Of a stretch of DNA of 64,000 nucleotides, positions 45,024-55,590 are shown piece by piece. Below the pieces are notes generated by a model that had not been told where the DNA came from, ran no database searches, and saw nothing but the letters and a program-made list of their open reading frames with translations. Source of the DNA: Ectobius pallidus (Eukaryota > Arthropoda > Insecta > Blattodea > Ectobiidae); the NCBI GenBank assembly GCA_964059195.1, contig CAXKWD010000007.1:21339023-21403022 (forward strand), written 5' to 3'. Position numbers and translations under genes: made by a program. Numbering within the stretch: the stretch's first letter is position 1; each line of letters starts with the position of its first letter.

Positions 45024-45717
45024 CAGGGTGCGGCAAAACATCCCTATTTTAAATATCAAATAAAAAACAGATGGATCAAAATAAAGAAACTGTATTAATA
45101 TTAATGATATCTACACAGTGGGAATTTAGGGTTTTCAGTATATTACATTTGTTCACCTCACTGCTAAGTGCAAATAGACCTTAATCTTGTCTCCGTGCTC
45201 TTATAGCAAGGTTCGCCATATCATAGGCACTATATCCACGCAGCAACATTCGCACAAAATGGGGGTAGCAGTCAACCTGTGTTGCCATAATGACAGAAAA
45301 AACCAGTGATAAACAGTAAACAAAAATTGATAATAGGATATTTAAATCGCGGAATTGGCATTCAGTACAGTATCCAACCATGGCGTGGACGGGAGAGAAA
45401 CGTGCTTACGCTGTGGAATCATTTCTGGTAAACTGGTATTCCGTTGTCGCTGCCCAGCGTTCTTTCCGGATTCACTTCCAAATTCCCCCTCGTGGTGCAG
45501 TTCCAGATCGGAAAAGCATTAGCTTATGGGTGTCAAACTTTAAAGCAAGTGGTAACATGATTAAAAAGGGAGGGGGAAGGCCACGCAGCGTTCGAACTCC
45601 AGAAAACATTAAACTTCCCACTGTCTAGAATCATTCATGTTAATACAGCTTCTTTATTTTGATCCATACGTTTTTTATTTGAAATTTAAAATAGGGAGGA
45701 TGTTTTGCCGCACCCTG
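45024..45717 (+). mobile_element. mariner-type non-autonomous element with ~80-bp TIRs
   Basis: Both ends start CAGGGTGCGGCAAAACATCC, with similarity continuing about 80 bp inward (atggatcaaaataaagaa). Flanking TA at 45022-45023 and 45718-45719. At 694 bp it retains the transposase N-terminus and lacks the catalytic domain. Confidence 0.93.
45380..45628 (+). pseudogene. mariner-type transposase N-terminal HTH domain (DUF4817-like)
   Basis: MAWTGEKRAYAVESFLVNWY, then TQRSF-like AAQRSFRIHFQIPP, a variable hinge and LWVSNFKASGN, GRPRSVRTPENI. This is the first helix-turn-helix region plus GRPR hook of transposases often labelled DUF4817. Only 82 codons remain before a stop, and no DDE/D residues follow. 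Such a fragment could still bind the TIRs. Confidence 0.8.
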
Positions 45718-46266
45718 TATAATCAAGAACCTTTAAAAGCAATTGAGCTCTGTGCAAAGCCTGGCCCGCTGACGTCAGCGGAACTGCGAGGAATGGGAGT
45801 AGAATTCCCTTATGCGCTGTGAATTGCTGCCAGCTGTTACATGTCAGCTATTACGAGTAAATTACTATTTCTGTCAATGTTGTATGGATTATAAGGTTTT
45901 TTATTTTAATATTAACGTATTATATTATGTCATTTGATCTGAAATATCACATCATATCAGAACACTATTACTATTTTTTCAAATATTTGGATGAAAAATT
46001 ACCTGCATGAGATTATATCAGAAAACTCGCTGATGGGATTCTCCGACATAAGATTAAAATATGCCAGAGCGAACACAATTGCCAAAGGCAATAATACCAT
46101 CGATAGCAAATTAAATGTCCTTTTGTTGTATACTAGCTTAAAAGGCCCGGCGTCGCCCGGGTTTTTATTTTGTAATTTGAAATTAACTTATGAAGGACTT
46201 TCTATTTGTAGGCCTACATAGAACTTGAAATGAGGAAGAACGACTTATCACACTTAAACTATTTCC

Positions 46267-47728
46267 TCAGAAAACGCTAGATATAGCCACTACATGCTTG
46301 ATTTCGTTTTGCCACATTTCTGGCGTCACCATCAATACTGCTCTGTCAAGCCGTTTCCTTACATTGCATAATTTAAAAGTTTTGTTATTTCTGGCCACAA
46401 ACCCTTTGATAAAACTCCATGCCAGTTCAATTGGATTCAAATTGCTATGATAAGGGGGCAACCTCAGTACTTGATGGCCCGCTTTATTTGCCATATCATC
46501 AACCACATATTTATTTTCATCTTTGTCCGCGAATTCCTGTGCTAAGATCACTAACTCTGCCTTAACACTTTTATCATTAAATGTTACATTCTTTTCTTGT
46601 AGGCATTCCACAATATCTTGTTTACGCCAAGAAGTATTTGGACGCCGATAGAGTTTCACACTGTGGTATGATGCATTGTCCATAACTATTAAACTGTTGG
46701 GTTCAAGTTTCGGCAAAACATTATAATAATTAAGGAATCGCGCACAATGTGCATTATCTTAACCTACCCAGTCCTGAACCCGGGGAGGGGATCTTTCACT
46801 ACTGAAAAATCCCCCACCCGGCCGGGAATCGAACCCGGGCCGCCGGAGTGGAAGGCAGGCGTGCTACCGACTCACCCACGGCGGTGGACTCGGCAAAACA
46901 TTAGCAAACCAGTTACGGAATACCTCTCCATTCATGTCTTCGTGGTACTCACCTGTTTTCTTTGACTAAAAAAAAAAATGAGCAAACCCCCATCTACGAA
47001 GCCTGTTTCACTACCTATATGCGTAACTATTAGGAGTTTCCCCTTACCCATAGGATTTTTTAAACCTTGACTTAATCCTGCCCTAAAAGCTTTTCCTTTG
47101 ATTCAACAGTAGTGTCATGCCAAATTTTAGGGGTGGTGTGTCCTGCATTTACCCATGTCTCGCCTAAGTAATAAAACTTTCGACCCTCTACTCGGTATTG
47201 CCGTACAGCTCTAAGATATCGTCTTCTCCAAAGTACAATATCATCACGATCTACTATAACAATATCCTCACTTCTTTTCACATATTTCATTCCAATGTCC
47301 AACAATAACTTATAAATTGTTGTTCTTTTAAAATTAGGTAGGTCGGAGTCCTCATTGACAGCACAAAGAAGTTTATCCACAGTTGGAGGTATGTTATCAA
47401 AAAAGAATTGATGAACTTTTGCTCGAATAACACTTTTCACAAAGTAATCAATGTTATCTAAAACACTATGCAGCTTTTCAGCCTTTCTTGGGGAGTTTTC
47501 ACTACACCAGAGTCTCTGTATTCACTACGCACTTTCCAGATACTTCTGGTACATATACCGGTGAATTCAGATGTCAAATTTGCAACGTCCTCAATTGCAA
47601 GTGCTGGATATATATTTTTTTAACCCATTAAACACATTCAATATAATTTCCTTCTGTCCACTTCGCAAAGATTTACCTCTCTTATTTTTAATTATGCCAC
47701 TTGGGCCTGGTTGAATTTCAGTCATTAT
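46267..47728 (-). pseudogene. Tc1/IS630-type DDE transposase pseudogene, SINE-interrupted
   Basis: Read from about 47725: MTEIQPGPSG, LRSGQKEIILNVFNG (first HTH), a frame break, VANLTSEFTGICTRSIWKVR, then ERRYLRAVRQYR and FYYLGETWVNAGHT. Next come THIGSETGFVDGG and FRNWFANVLP, the SINE (46724-46889), KLEPNSLIVMDNASYHS and LPPYHSNLNPIELAWSFIKG. D of MDNASYH and E of NPIELAW are kept. The first catalytic D of the YLDETWVN motif is G here (GAC to GGC). With that change, frameshifts and the SINE, it is dead. The family is common in insects; a superfamily finer than IS630/Tc1-like is not assigned. Confidence 0.82.
46724..46889 (-). mobile_element. tRNA-derived SINE (third family) with 14-bp TSD
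   Basis: Head on the minus strand: ccgccgtgggtgagtcggta with gcacgcctgcc, B box gggttcgattcccggcc. Tail cccggggttc... to aattattat. Duplicated tcggcaaaacatta at 46710-46723 and 46890-46903. It interrupts the transposase between NVLP and KLEPN codons. Confidence 0.93.
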
Positions 47729-49081
47729 GTTTAATGCTTCTCACAGACTGGGTTATAAATTATAAACACCATGTTTCGCTGTTCACTGAAATTTGTATGT
47801 TTACATTATTCACAACAATGACTCTTGCAAACTGGAGGGTTATATCACGAATGCCACGTTTCGCAATACATTGAAACATTTGCAATAAGTTGATATTATT
47901 ATCTTAAAAATTTTCGTCACATTTTATGAGCTTTTACTGTTATAAAAATAAAATCTAATACCGTTCTATATTGTCTTGTAACATGATGTGTGGTGGGGTT
48001 CAAATCACGTGCATTTGTTTACACGGACTTGCATTCTCAAAATGAATGGATAACACACTTTCGATTTGGTTTGATTGCAAGACTCATTTTTGTTTTTGTT
48101 TGTTTTGTTATGAAAACATGTGAAAGTGGAACTCTCAAACTGTGAATGTCACACTTCTTTTGTCACACTTCAATTTTTTTAATCTTTTTTTTTATGTAAA
48201 CAATTGACAGCAGAACTCTCTAACTTTGTCTAACTTTGCCTCATTTCATCACATTTCCGACTTTTCCCGTGGATTTTCCAAAAATTTTCTTTCATACAAA
48301 CCTTCTCCAGACAATTACGATCACAACAAAACAAAAATCAGCCAAATCGGTCGAGCCGTTCTCAGGTGATGCGGCAACAACCCTTTTGTAAATTCATTTT
48401 TATTAATATAGATTAATTTAACTACATAACCTTTTAAAATATAATGCAAAATATAATATAGTCCAGTCAAATTGTCACAAAAAAAGCCACATGGATGCAA
48501 AATTTGGGGTAGAGCTAATTTTTTTATATGATGTCTGGGATGGTTTTGAGAGTAATTTCTGACATTTTGCCAACAACATTTTTTGCCGCCGGAGCCGCCA
48601 TCTTGAAAAAACTTCAAAATTTTCGATTTTATTTCTGTTTCTGCCCATTATCTGCCAAAATACGCACCTGACAAATATGTTTTACTATCCATCCTAAAAG
48701 TATACTAAATTTTCTACAGTTTGAGATCAAATTGAGTTTTCTACCATGAATAGTTTCGGAAATACAGCTCTCCGAATTTCAGCAACATTTTTTTTAAAAT
48801 GAAAAAATATGAACTTTCAACTAGTTGTTGCTTGCTATCTTCTAAATGACCAAGCCTTAAGTAAAATTTTGAAGGATAACTTTTAAACTAGTGTAAATTT
48901 GCAACAAGCTGAGTATTTTAACGTTTTGATACCTATTATAGGTCACCAGATACAGAGGTATCTACAACTCCTCACATTTCAGAAAACTTATCGAAGGTAC
49001 AAAAAGTCTAGTTTTGCCTAGGATATTCTAAATGGCGTTTCTCACAGTAAAACCTGTGTTGTCTATAGTTAAATATTACAT

Positions 49082-49412
49082 GGTAATTAACAACCAAAAC
49101 AGTATATCCAAGAATGTATTAAGGACTTCTCCCCGAGTGTCATCAAACGACTGAAACAACCCTGGATAACTCCGGACTTCGCCACATCGCAGTTTCTAAC
49201 GGAATATGGATCATTCTTAGCATATCTAGTCAGATTTAATTTAGCAGAAGATTCATTATGTTGCTGCGAGAACTGTGAAGATGATTCCATGTACCATGTT
49301 TTATATAAGTTACATGTGCCAGACATGAGGCGGCTCAGAGCGGCTGCGATGACTGAAGACGAACCGTGGGCCCCGGGCTTAACCTTCTGGACAAGGAAGA
49401 ACAACTTCGAAT
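49082..49412 (+). pseudogene. LINE C-terminal fragment (R1-like)
   Basis: Plus-strand reading RLKQPWITPDFATSQFLTEY, GSFLAYLVRFNLAEDSLCCC, then C and H residues ending WAPGLTFWTRKNNFE and a stop. The pattern (T-FLTGHG, then CxC-E-xxxH) is that of the end of R1/I-type LINE ORF2 after RNase H. Fragment only. Confidence 0.65.
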
Positions 49413-49581
49413 AGCCTATGGCTCAGGGACCCTGGATAACTTCACATTGGCCAATAAAAGTAATAAAAAAGATAAAATGCTAAGAAAACCAATGTAAACA
49501 GACAATAATAAGAAAAGTTGGTGTAGGTACAGCATTTTAATTTGGAAAGAACTGCGTTTTATTTTAGAAGAACACTTTGCA

Positions 49582-50524
49582 GTGTCCTCTGAAAAAATTA
49601 TTTCCTATAGCAGATACAGTTCTCCGAAAATGGAAACATGTTATCGGAGGAGTGACACTAAGAGGCTCCGCACATCGCACGCTAATCAAACAAGCACTAA
49701 GAATTGTGAGAGACTCCGATGGGCTGCGCGTTCATCTCCTGATGTCATCTTTGATAGAACTGCTGTTTTGAAAAGTTCAGAAGAAACTTTTCTCGCCAAT
49801 GAAAACAACAAGAGGCGCTTCGTAGAATTTCTAAAAAATGAATTGCCAAAAGCTGGAATACAAGTGAAAAAGGCTATTGAAGATGCAGATGTCTTGATTG
49901 TTAGCACTGCCTTCTCAATGTTATCTCAATACGACACTGTCTTTGTAGTTGGGGAGGACATAGAGCTCCTTATTCTCCTCACTGCATTACCATGCCCTCA
50001 TATAAAGAAGTGGCCACGGGAAAAACCACTTCTGTTCGCTGATTTTGAAGCATCCTGAACTAGAAGAGGAGGCTAATGTATTTCTGAACCCTCAAGCTAC
50101 ATCAGGAGAAGTGGCTGAAGTGGACCAACATTTTTTGGTTCACTTATATGGAGGAGACCCTGCTACACAAACACTTGACGAACTTCGGCACGGAATATTT
50201 TGTAAAAGCTGCAGGAAGAATGAAATTTAACTTAGCGAGGCTGCCCCAACCAGTGATGCGGCTCAACTACATGCCATTCGAACATACCACCAAGTTGAGG
50301 CATGGCTCGGTGAATACAAAGACCCTTTGAAGTGGGGCTGGGTGAACACTTTGTTTCCTCTTAATGCCAAGAAGGAGTCAGCTCCAGAATCAATTCTGAA
50401 AAGTATTTCCTGTACCTGCAAGAAGGGATGTTTAAACGCTTGTGGGTGTCGTAAAGCTGGATTAAAGTGCACAACCATATGCAAACATTGCAATGGGCAG
50501 TCGTGTGAAAACATTGCCTACTAA
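49582..50524 (+). pseudogene. PIN/FEN-like nuclease plus CXC cysteine-cluster protein, broken
   Basis: 49582-50058 encodes FLANENNKRRFVEFLKNELP, then EDADVLIV and VFVVGEDIELLILLTAL, the acidic pattern of a metal-dependent PIN/flap-nuclease-like fold (DAD-x-LIV and VGEDxDLLxLL; the second D of the latter is E here). After a frame break at about 50055, 50100-50330 continues as LYGGDPATQTLDELRHGIF and RLPQPVMRLNYMPFEHTT. 50327-50524 ends in a TSO1/tesmin-like cluster, CTCKKGCLNACGCRKAGLKC followed by three more cysteines. I know this domain order from multicopy uncharacterised arthropod and cnidarian genes; no published function is known to me. At least two frameshifts inactivate this copy. Confidence 0.65.
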
Positions 50525-51404
50525 CAGTCCTGTCCTTCGACAGTGAGGATGACGACACTCCTGATGAGCCACTTAATTTGTTTTTGGATGAAGACGCTGA
50601 AGAGAACTTTATCAACACTGGCCAGATTGTGAACATCACGGACGAAATAGCAGACGTCAACTGCCCAGGTTCCTCTAAGTGCCGAAGACTATGAACAAAC
50701 AAGTAATTCAATGTAGTGTTTCACCAGAACTCCAGCTAAATAAATCTTTTTGTATATAAACGAATGTTCTGTGCAGTTATTGCTCCTAACTTGTATACAC
50801 ATATAATTATTCAATCGTTGCTGTATATATTTTTTTAAACCTCTGTATCTTGTGACCTGCAAGAGGTAGCATAAGTTTAAAGTACTCGACAAGTTGCAAA
50901 TTGCCTCTAGTTTAGGTTTCCATATGGAGTTTTACTATAGGTTTGGTCATTTAGAAGATAGCGAGCAAAAACTAGTTGAAAGTTCAGATTTTTTCATTTT
51001 TTTCAAAATGTTGCTGAAATTCGGAGAGCTGTATTTCCGAAACTATTCATGGTAGAAAACTCAATTTGATCTCAACCTGTAGCGAATTTAGTCTACTTTT
51101 AGGAGGGACAATTAAACATATTTGTCAGGTGCGTATTTTGGCAGATAATGGGCAAAAACAGAAATAAAATCGAAAATTTTGAAGTTTTTTCAAGATGGCT
51201 GCTCCGGCGGCAAAAAATTTTGTTGGCAAAATGTCAGAAATTACTCTCAAAACCATCCCAGACATCATATAAAAAAATTAGCTCTACCCTAAATTTTGCA
51301 TCCATTCTTGACAATTTGATTGGACTAATATATATTGCATGCTATTTAAAACATCGATGTTAAAATCGACAGTAACCATCGATGTCACGACCTGAAAACA
51401 TCGA

Positions 51405-52190
51405 TGTATAGCATAAGTACGCGTATATAAAATAAAACACTATACATACAATTACACACATTAAATAACACAACAAACTATTTATACACCATTACCCCCA
51501 ATACAATTATACAAAAACTATAACATATAAACAAATAAATATTTACAAACATAACTACTATGCCACCAAGTTAAATCTGCACGGCGATAGGGGAAGTGTT
51601 TTAGCGCTAGTGTCGTCCAGCTACCACTATACGGAAGGGATGTAGGGGAAGCAGGTGGCGAAAGATCATAACATGGTTGCCAGATTATTCATTTGGACAG
51701 TGACTGTCTTAGGTGTCAGGTCATTTAAAAACACGGTAATTCTCAGCGCCCCTCTTCCAGCCAAATAACCCAACACAGTGGACAGGAAGTGGCAGCGTGG
51801 CGGCGGGGGTGGAAGAAGGGACAGCTCATTTTCTCCAGTTGGGACATGGTTGCCAGATTATTCATTTCAACGGCGATTGCTGAAGATGAGAGGTCATTTA
51901 AAAACACAGGAATTCTCAGCCCTCCTCTTGTAGCCAAATGACTGAACTCAGTGAATAGGAAGTGGCAACGTCAAAGGAGGGAGATCGAGATTTAAGGCAC
52001 ATTCCTAACATATTTTCTGCATGCAGAGATAACTTGGTGGCGTAGTACATAATATTATACATTCCTATCGCATACTTCATATATATAAGTTATACATATA
52101 TATATATATATACATACACACATTAAATTTTGACATTAGCAGGACACGTTTCGAAGGTTTCTGCAGGTAAATCATTCGCATACATTGAAT
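51405..52190 (+). repeat. dispersed repeat, paralogue of 40660-41010, interrupted by a MITE
   Basis: Collinear with 40.7-41.0 kb on both sides of 51558-52045. Confidence 0.85.
51558..52045. mobile_element. 488-bp MITE, TIR CTAYGCCACCAAGTTA, TA TSD
   Basis: Ends CTATGCCACCAAGTTA and, reverse complemented, CTACGCCACCAAGTTA. TA at 51556-51557 and 52046-52047. Removing element plus one TA restores aacataactacataatatt exactly as in the paralogous copy near 40885. Interior contains two direct units of about 140 bp (51670-51800 and 51845-51985, catggttgccagattattca). A Tc1/mariner-like class is inferred from the TA TSD. Confidence 0.93.
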
Positions 52191-52557
52191 AATTAAAAAA
52201 GTTGTTTCTGAAAATTAGACAAAATTCATAAATAAACAAGTATTTCCATGAAAACTGTCTATAAAAAACATCGATGTTTTAGGAAATTAGGCTACTGTAA
52301 ATAAAATTATATCTTAGAACCAAGGTTGGCCTATTAATCTTATTTTACTACTGCGAATATTTAAAAACATCGATGTCGGGAGAAACATCGATGTAGCAAA
52401 AACATAGGTTTTTTTTCCATCGATGTAGAAGACATCGATCATCGATTGAAAACATCGACGTTTTGAAAACATCGGTCATCGATGCTCATCCCTATATTGC
52501 ACTAAGTTTATTGCTGACTATAGATTGAAGAATGTACAAACCTCCAGGTTATTAACT

Positions 52558-52947
52558 GATTAAATAAAATTACCTAAGCTGATATAACAAAGTGCCAGAA
52601 TGCTTTTGTTTAATCAGTGATACTCGCAACTATGATAAGTCATTATGATTATGATAAGCCATTTTTGTGATCGACCTCCGAGTTAAGCTCCAGATCAATC
52701 CATTAAGCAGGGCTTACGGAAAAAAAAAGTTAAATTTTGATATTTAACCTTAATTCACACTCATAAAAACTAATATAAGAATTACTTAAAACAAGTCAAC
52801 ATATCCCAAAATGCACTGGCAATAATATTAATGATGTAAGTGTAGGCCTACGATTCGCTGACATGTTAGTTTGAGGTTCAAAGCAGCTGTATAGGTTATG
52901 AATGAATTAAATTCAACCTGAAATCAATCTGTCAGGAATCACATTAT
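52558..52947 (-). repeat. dispersed repeat, reverse paralogue of 3118-3530
   Basis: Includes the composite-repeat tail (52558-52720) and the aggaatcacattat end that abuts the Harbinger-like element. Confidence 0.75.
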
Positions 52948-54287
52948 TGGCCGAGTGCACCAACCTCGGTATTCAGAATACCGCGGTAAAGTTGCTTAGT
53001 TTACCCCGGTAATGTCATACTTTCGTTGCACCGTGCTCGGTTTCGACTTTTATCGCGGTAAGATGCAAACCGGCCGTGAAGGAGCTGTAAAGTGAGAAAA
53101 CCGCTGTTTTCTTTCCAAGATGGAGATCGGCGTAATGTATCATATTTATGATATCTAGGCCAAAAGCTAATTGAACATAAAGAATAATGAGAGACAGGTG
53201 GGGTCTATTTGAAGAATGAACGATGGTGCATATCTTTGCAAATACTGTGCTGTAACATCGATTGAAATGACTTTTCTTTTTAACCTCAGCCAAACCAGGT
53301 CCATCGAGTAGGCTAGTGGGCGTAACCACGATTATTACGATTAGTACAGTATTTATGGTGTTTGAAATCAGTTTGAATTCAGACGACATATATATGGAAT
53401 ATAATATTCCATTTTATCCGTATAAACTTTTATTACTGAACAAAAAGGCAACAAATAAATGAAATATGGAAAACCAGTGGTCCTAGGCCAAATTTAAGTG
53501 AATGGCTGCATGCATCACGATATAGCCTGTGTATCGGTATATAGGGTATGTAAATCAATTTATCATACCTGCCCGCACACGAATATAATTATAACAGCCC
53601 TTTCATGGCTATGCACATGATTTTGCACCTAAAATTTCTACTAGTCGTACGGGAATAAAAGCGAGGCTATGTCGAACTCAGAGGAGAGATTTCGTGGTGT
53701 TGCTTTGCCTTGGATTGCAAACGTGTGAGAATTATTCTTTAAAACATCAATGTTATTTTATTTAAATGTACAGACAGGTGGGATCTATTTGAAGAATGAA
53801 CGATGGTACATATCTTTGCAAATACTGTGCTGTAACATCGATTGAAATGAGCTTCCTTTCTCACCTCAACCAGAGCGAAAGCAACTCATTTCACGTTTGG
53901 TACAGTATCTATGGTGCTTGGATTCGAAGTATGAATTCAGACGACATATATACGCAATATAATATTCCCTTTTATCCTTATGAACATCTTTTTATTGAAT
54001 AATAAGGCATCAAATACATTGAATTTGGAAAAAATTTGGCCTACTAGCGAGCCACCGTGACTGGCAGACGTGCAGAGAGAGATAGAGAGAGATAGAGAGA
54101 ACCTAGCGGCCATGGAAGAAACCATCAAGGAAAAATGGATTCGTAGCAGAGTAACAGCAATATTTCCAAGCATTAGCAAACCGCGGTATTTTCGCAATGG
54201 TGCACAGAGATTTTGAGAATACCCCGGTATTACGTTTACCGCGGTAACGAAACGGCTGAGAAAACCGGAGAATGGTGCACTCGGCCA
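52948..54287. mobile_element. PIF/Harbinger-like non-autonomous element
   Basis: Perfect 15-bp TIR TGGCCGAGTGCACCA at both ends, with accgcggtaa-type palindromic motifs just inside (52980, 53000, 54180, 54225-54245). Interior carries a direct duplication of about 260 bp (53193-53465 and 53773-54030). The paralogue near 3150 shows the empty site agacctaatgt, implying a TA or TAA duplication on the minus strand. Short frames such as 53796-54002 (YLCKYC-SHL) are not an identified transposase. Confidence 0.75.
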
Positions 54288-54452
54288 TAGGTCTATTTGC
54301 TTTCACAGTAGCGTTTAACTGAAACATACTCACATTAAAATATAATGTAGATATCGGTAGCCGTTCATTTCGATAGAATGCACAATGGTATGTGAACAGC
54401 AGCTCAGTTTAATTATTATTATTCAACGGCTAGATGTAAGTTATATTTATTA

Positions 54453-54975
54453 AGTACCAGAATGGTACTTTATGAGATAGTGTGGTGGACGGGAAAATAT
54501 CTGTCTGTCTGTCTGTCTGTACGAGCGATAACTTAAGTACGCCATATATTTTCATGAAACTTGGTATTGGCATGTAACGTCCATAGGAAGAAGCTTTTCT
54601 GATACTGTACCAAATCGGTTGACCGATACCGGAGTAATGCCAAATTTAGTGCTTATTTTATGCTATTATATTAGAATTTAACAAATGCAAATCAGTTATC
54701 ATGACAACATGCCGTTTTCATATACGGCTTTGGAAGTTGCAATACAGTTAGCTTTGACAAATAAAATTACCCACAAAATCCTTCACATATGCTTATCCAA
54801 CTTGAGACAATTCCATAAGCTCTGCTTAATGAATCGATCTGGAGCTTGACTTTGATATCAATTACAAAAGTAACTTATTTTCTGCATATCATAATTGCAA
54901 TTATCACTGATTAAACAAAAGGATTCAGTTTAAAAAGCATACTTTGTTACATCAGTGTACCTGATTTCATTTACA
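54453..54975 (+). repeat. composite dispersed repeat, copy D (tRNA-like block missing)
   Basis: ttaagtaccagaatggtactt hairpin start, (CTGT)n, one internal unit (54525-54660), then directly the gcataagctctgcttaatg-type tail to gtgtacctgattt. The tRNA-like block is absent, as if deleted. Confidence 0.8.
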
Positions 54976-55404
54976 CTGATGTCGATGTCGTTATAAAGAA
55001 ATGATTCAATCAATGCTGGCTAACAATATCAATAAGCGAGCGACAATTTGATACGTTATGTTCAGTATATTGTGGGCCATGCAATATTATTGTAGCATGT
55101 TATACTCATTATAAAATTAATATTGTGTTTGTATGCTTTCAAATGGAAAATAATGTCCATGTAAAGTACCAGCTGGATAGAACTTCTGGAAATGAAAGCA
55201 TGCTCCTTATTAAGTAATTTCGCGTATTATTTATACTTACGGAAACTGATACATCTGAACTTGTCTTGTTTAACTTAGTTACCAATACTACTGCTTGTGG
55301 GAGCTCGGCCGCTGAGTGACTGTCCACGACCAATTAAAATACTTCGGGTCTTCGGACAACGCATATTATATTATAATAGATGTGACCGTTAATTAGTCGT
55401 TATT

Positions 55405-55590
55405 CTTGTACCGGTAAACCGATTTGGTCCAAAATCAATAGGCTTCTTCCCATAGACGTTATAAATGCGTATACCAAGTGTCATGAAAATCCGTTAAAGC
55501 GTATTTGAGCTATCGCGCGTATAGACAGGCGAACATACATTTTCCCGTCCACTACACAATCTCAGAAAGTACCATTCTGGCACTTAATAA
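55405..55590 (-). repeat. composite dispersed repeat, copy E (partial)
   Basis: Only the internal unit and the hairpin end (agtaccattctggcactt, 55568-55586). Confidence 0.8.

Larger units (their letters stand above)
46133..48412 (-). mobile_element. Helitron carrying a DDE transposase pseudogene
   Basis: Minus-strand 5' end A/TCTATATTAATAAAAATGAA at 48412. The 3' end is aacccgggcgacgccgggcc then ttttaagCTAG at 46133, followed by T. The last about 160 bp (tagcgttttctgaggaaat, aagtccttcataagtta) match the end of the plus-strand Helitron at 9887-10063. No Rep/Hel gene is present. Between the ends lies a transposase gene with its own upstream region, suggesting capture, or insertion into the Helitron. 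Confidence 0.82.
48461..51325 (+). mobile_element. unclassified element with ~0.5-kb terminal inverted repeats and a nuclease/CXC gene
   Basis: Left end gtccagtcaaattgtca (48461) and right end tgacaatttgattggac (51325) begin inverted repeats that stay highly similar for about 400 bp and more weakly to about 48965/50845. A 7-bp repeat taatata flanks the element (48454-48460, 51326-51332), but the AT-rich context makes this TSD tentative. Inside are a LINE fragment (49082-49412) and a decayed gene family on the plus strand. No recognisable DDE transposase is present. I cannot place it in a named superfamily. Confidence 0.72.
51340..52492. mobile_element. probable hAT-like element with ATCGATG-rich ends
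   Basis: Palindromic acatcgatgt words cluster at both ends (three at 51350-51400, at least five at 52265-52485). The right end reads, reverse complemented, agggatgagcatcgatg, a hAT-like terminus. tatattgca flanks at 51331-51339 and 52493-52501. The left terminus does not match the right one well, so the boundary is inferred mainly from the TSD. No transposase remains; the interior is the dispersed repeat also found at 40.7 kb. Confidence 0.55.

Noticed and set aside
45181..45381. 66-codon minus-strand frame inside the mariner-type element
   Set aside because: Ends in residues that look protein-like (RMLLRGYSAYDMANLAIRARR) but I could not match them to a transposase region with confidence.
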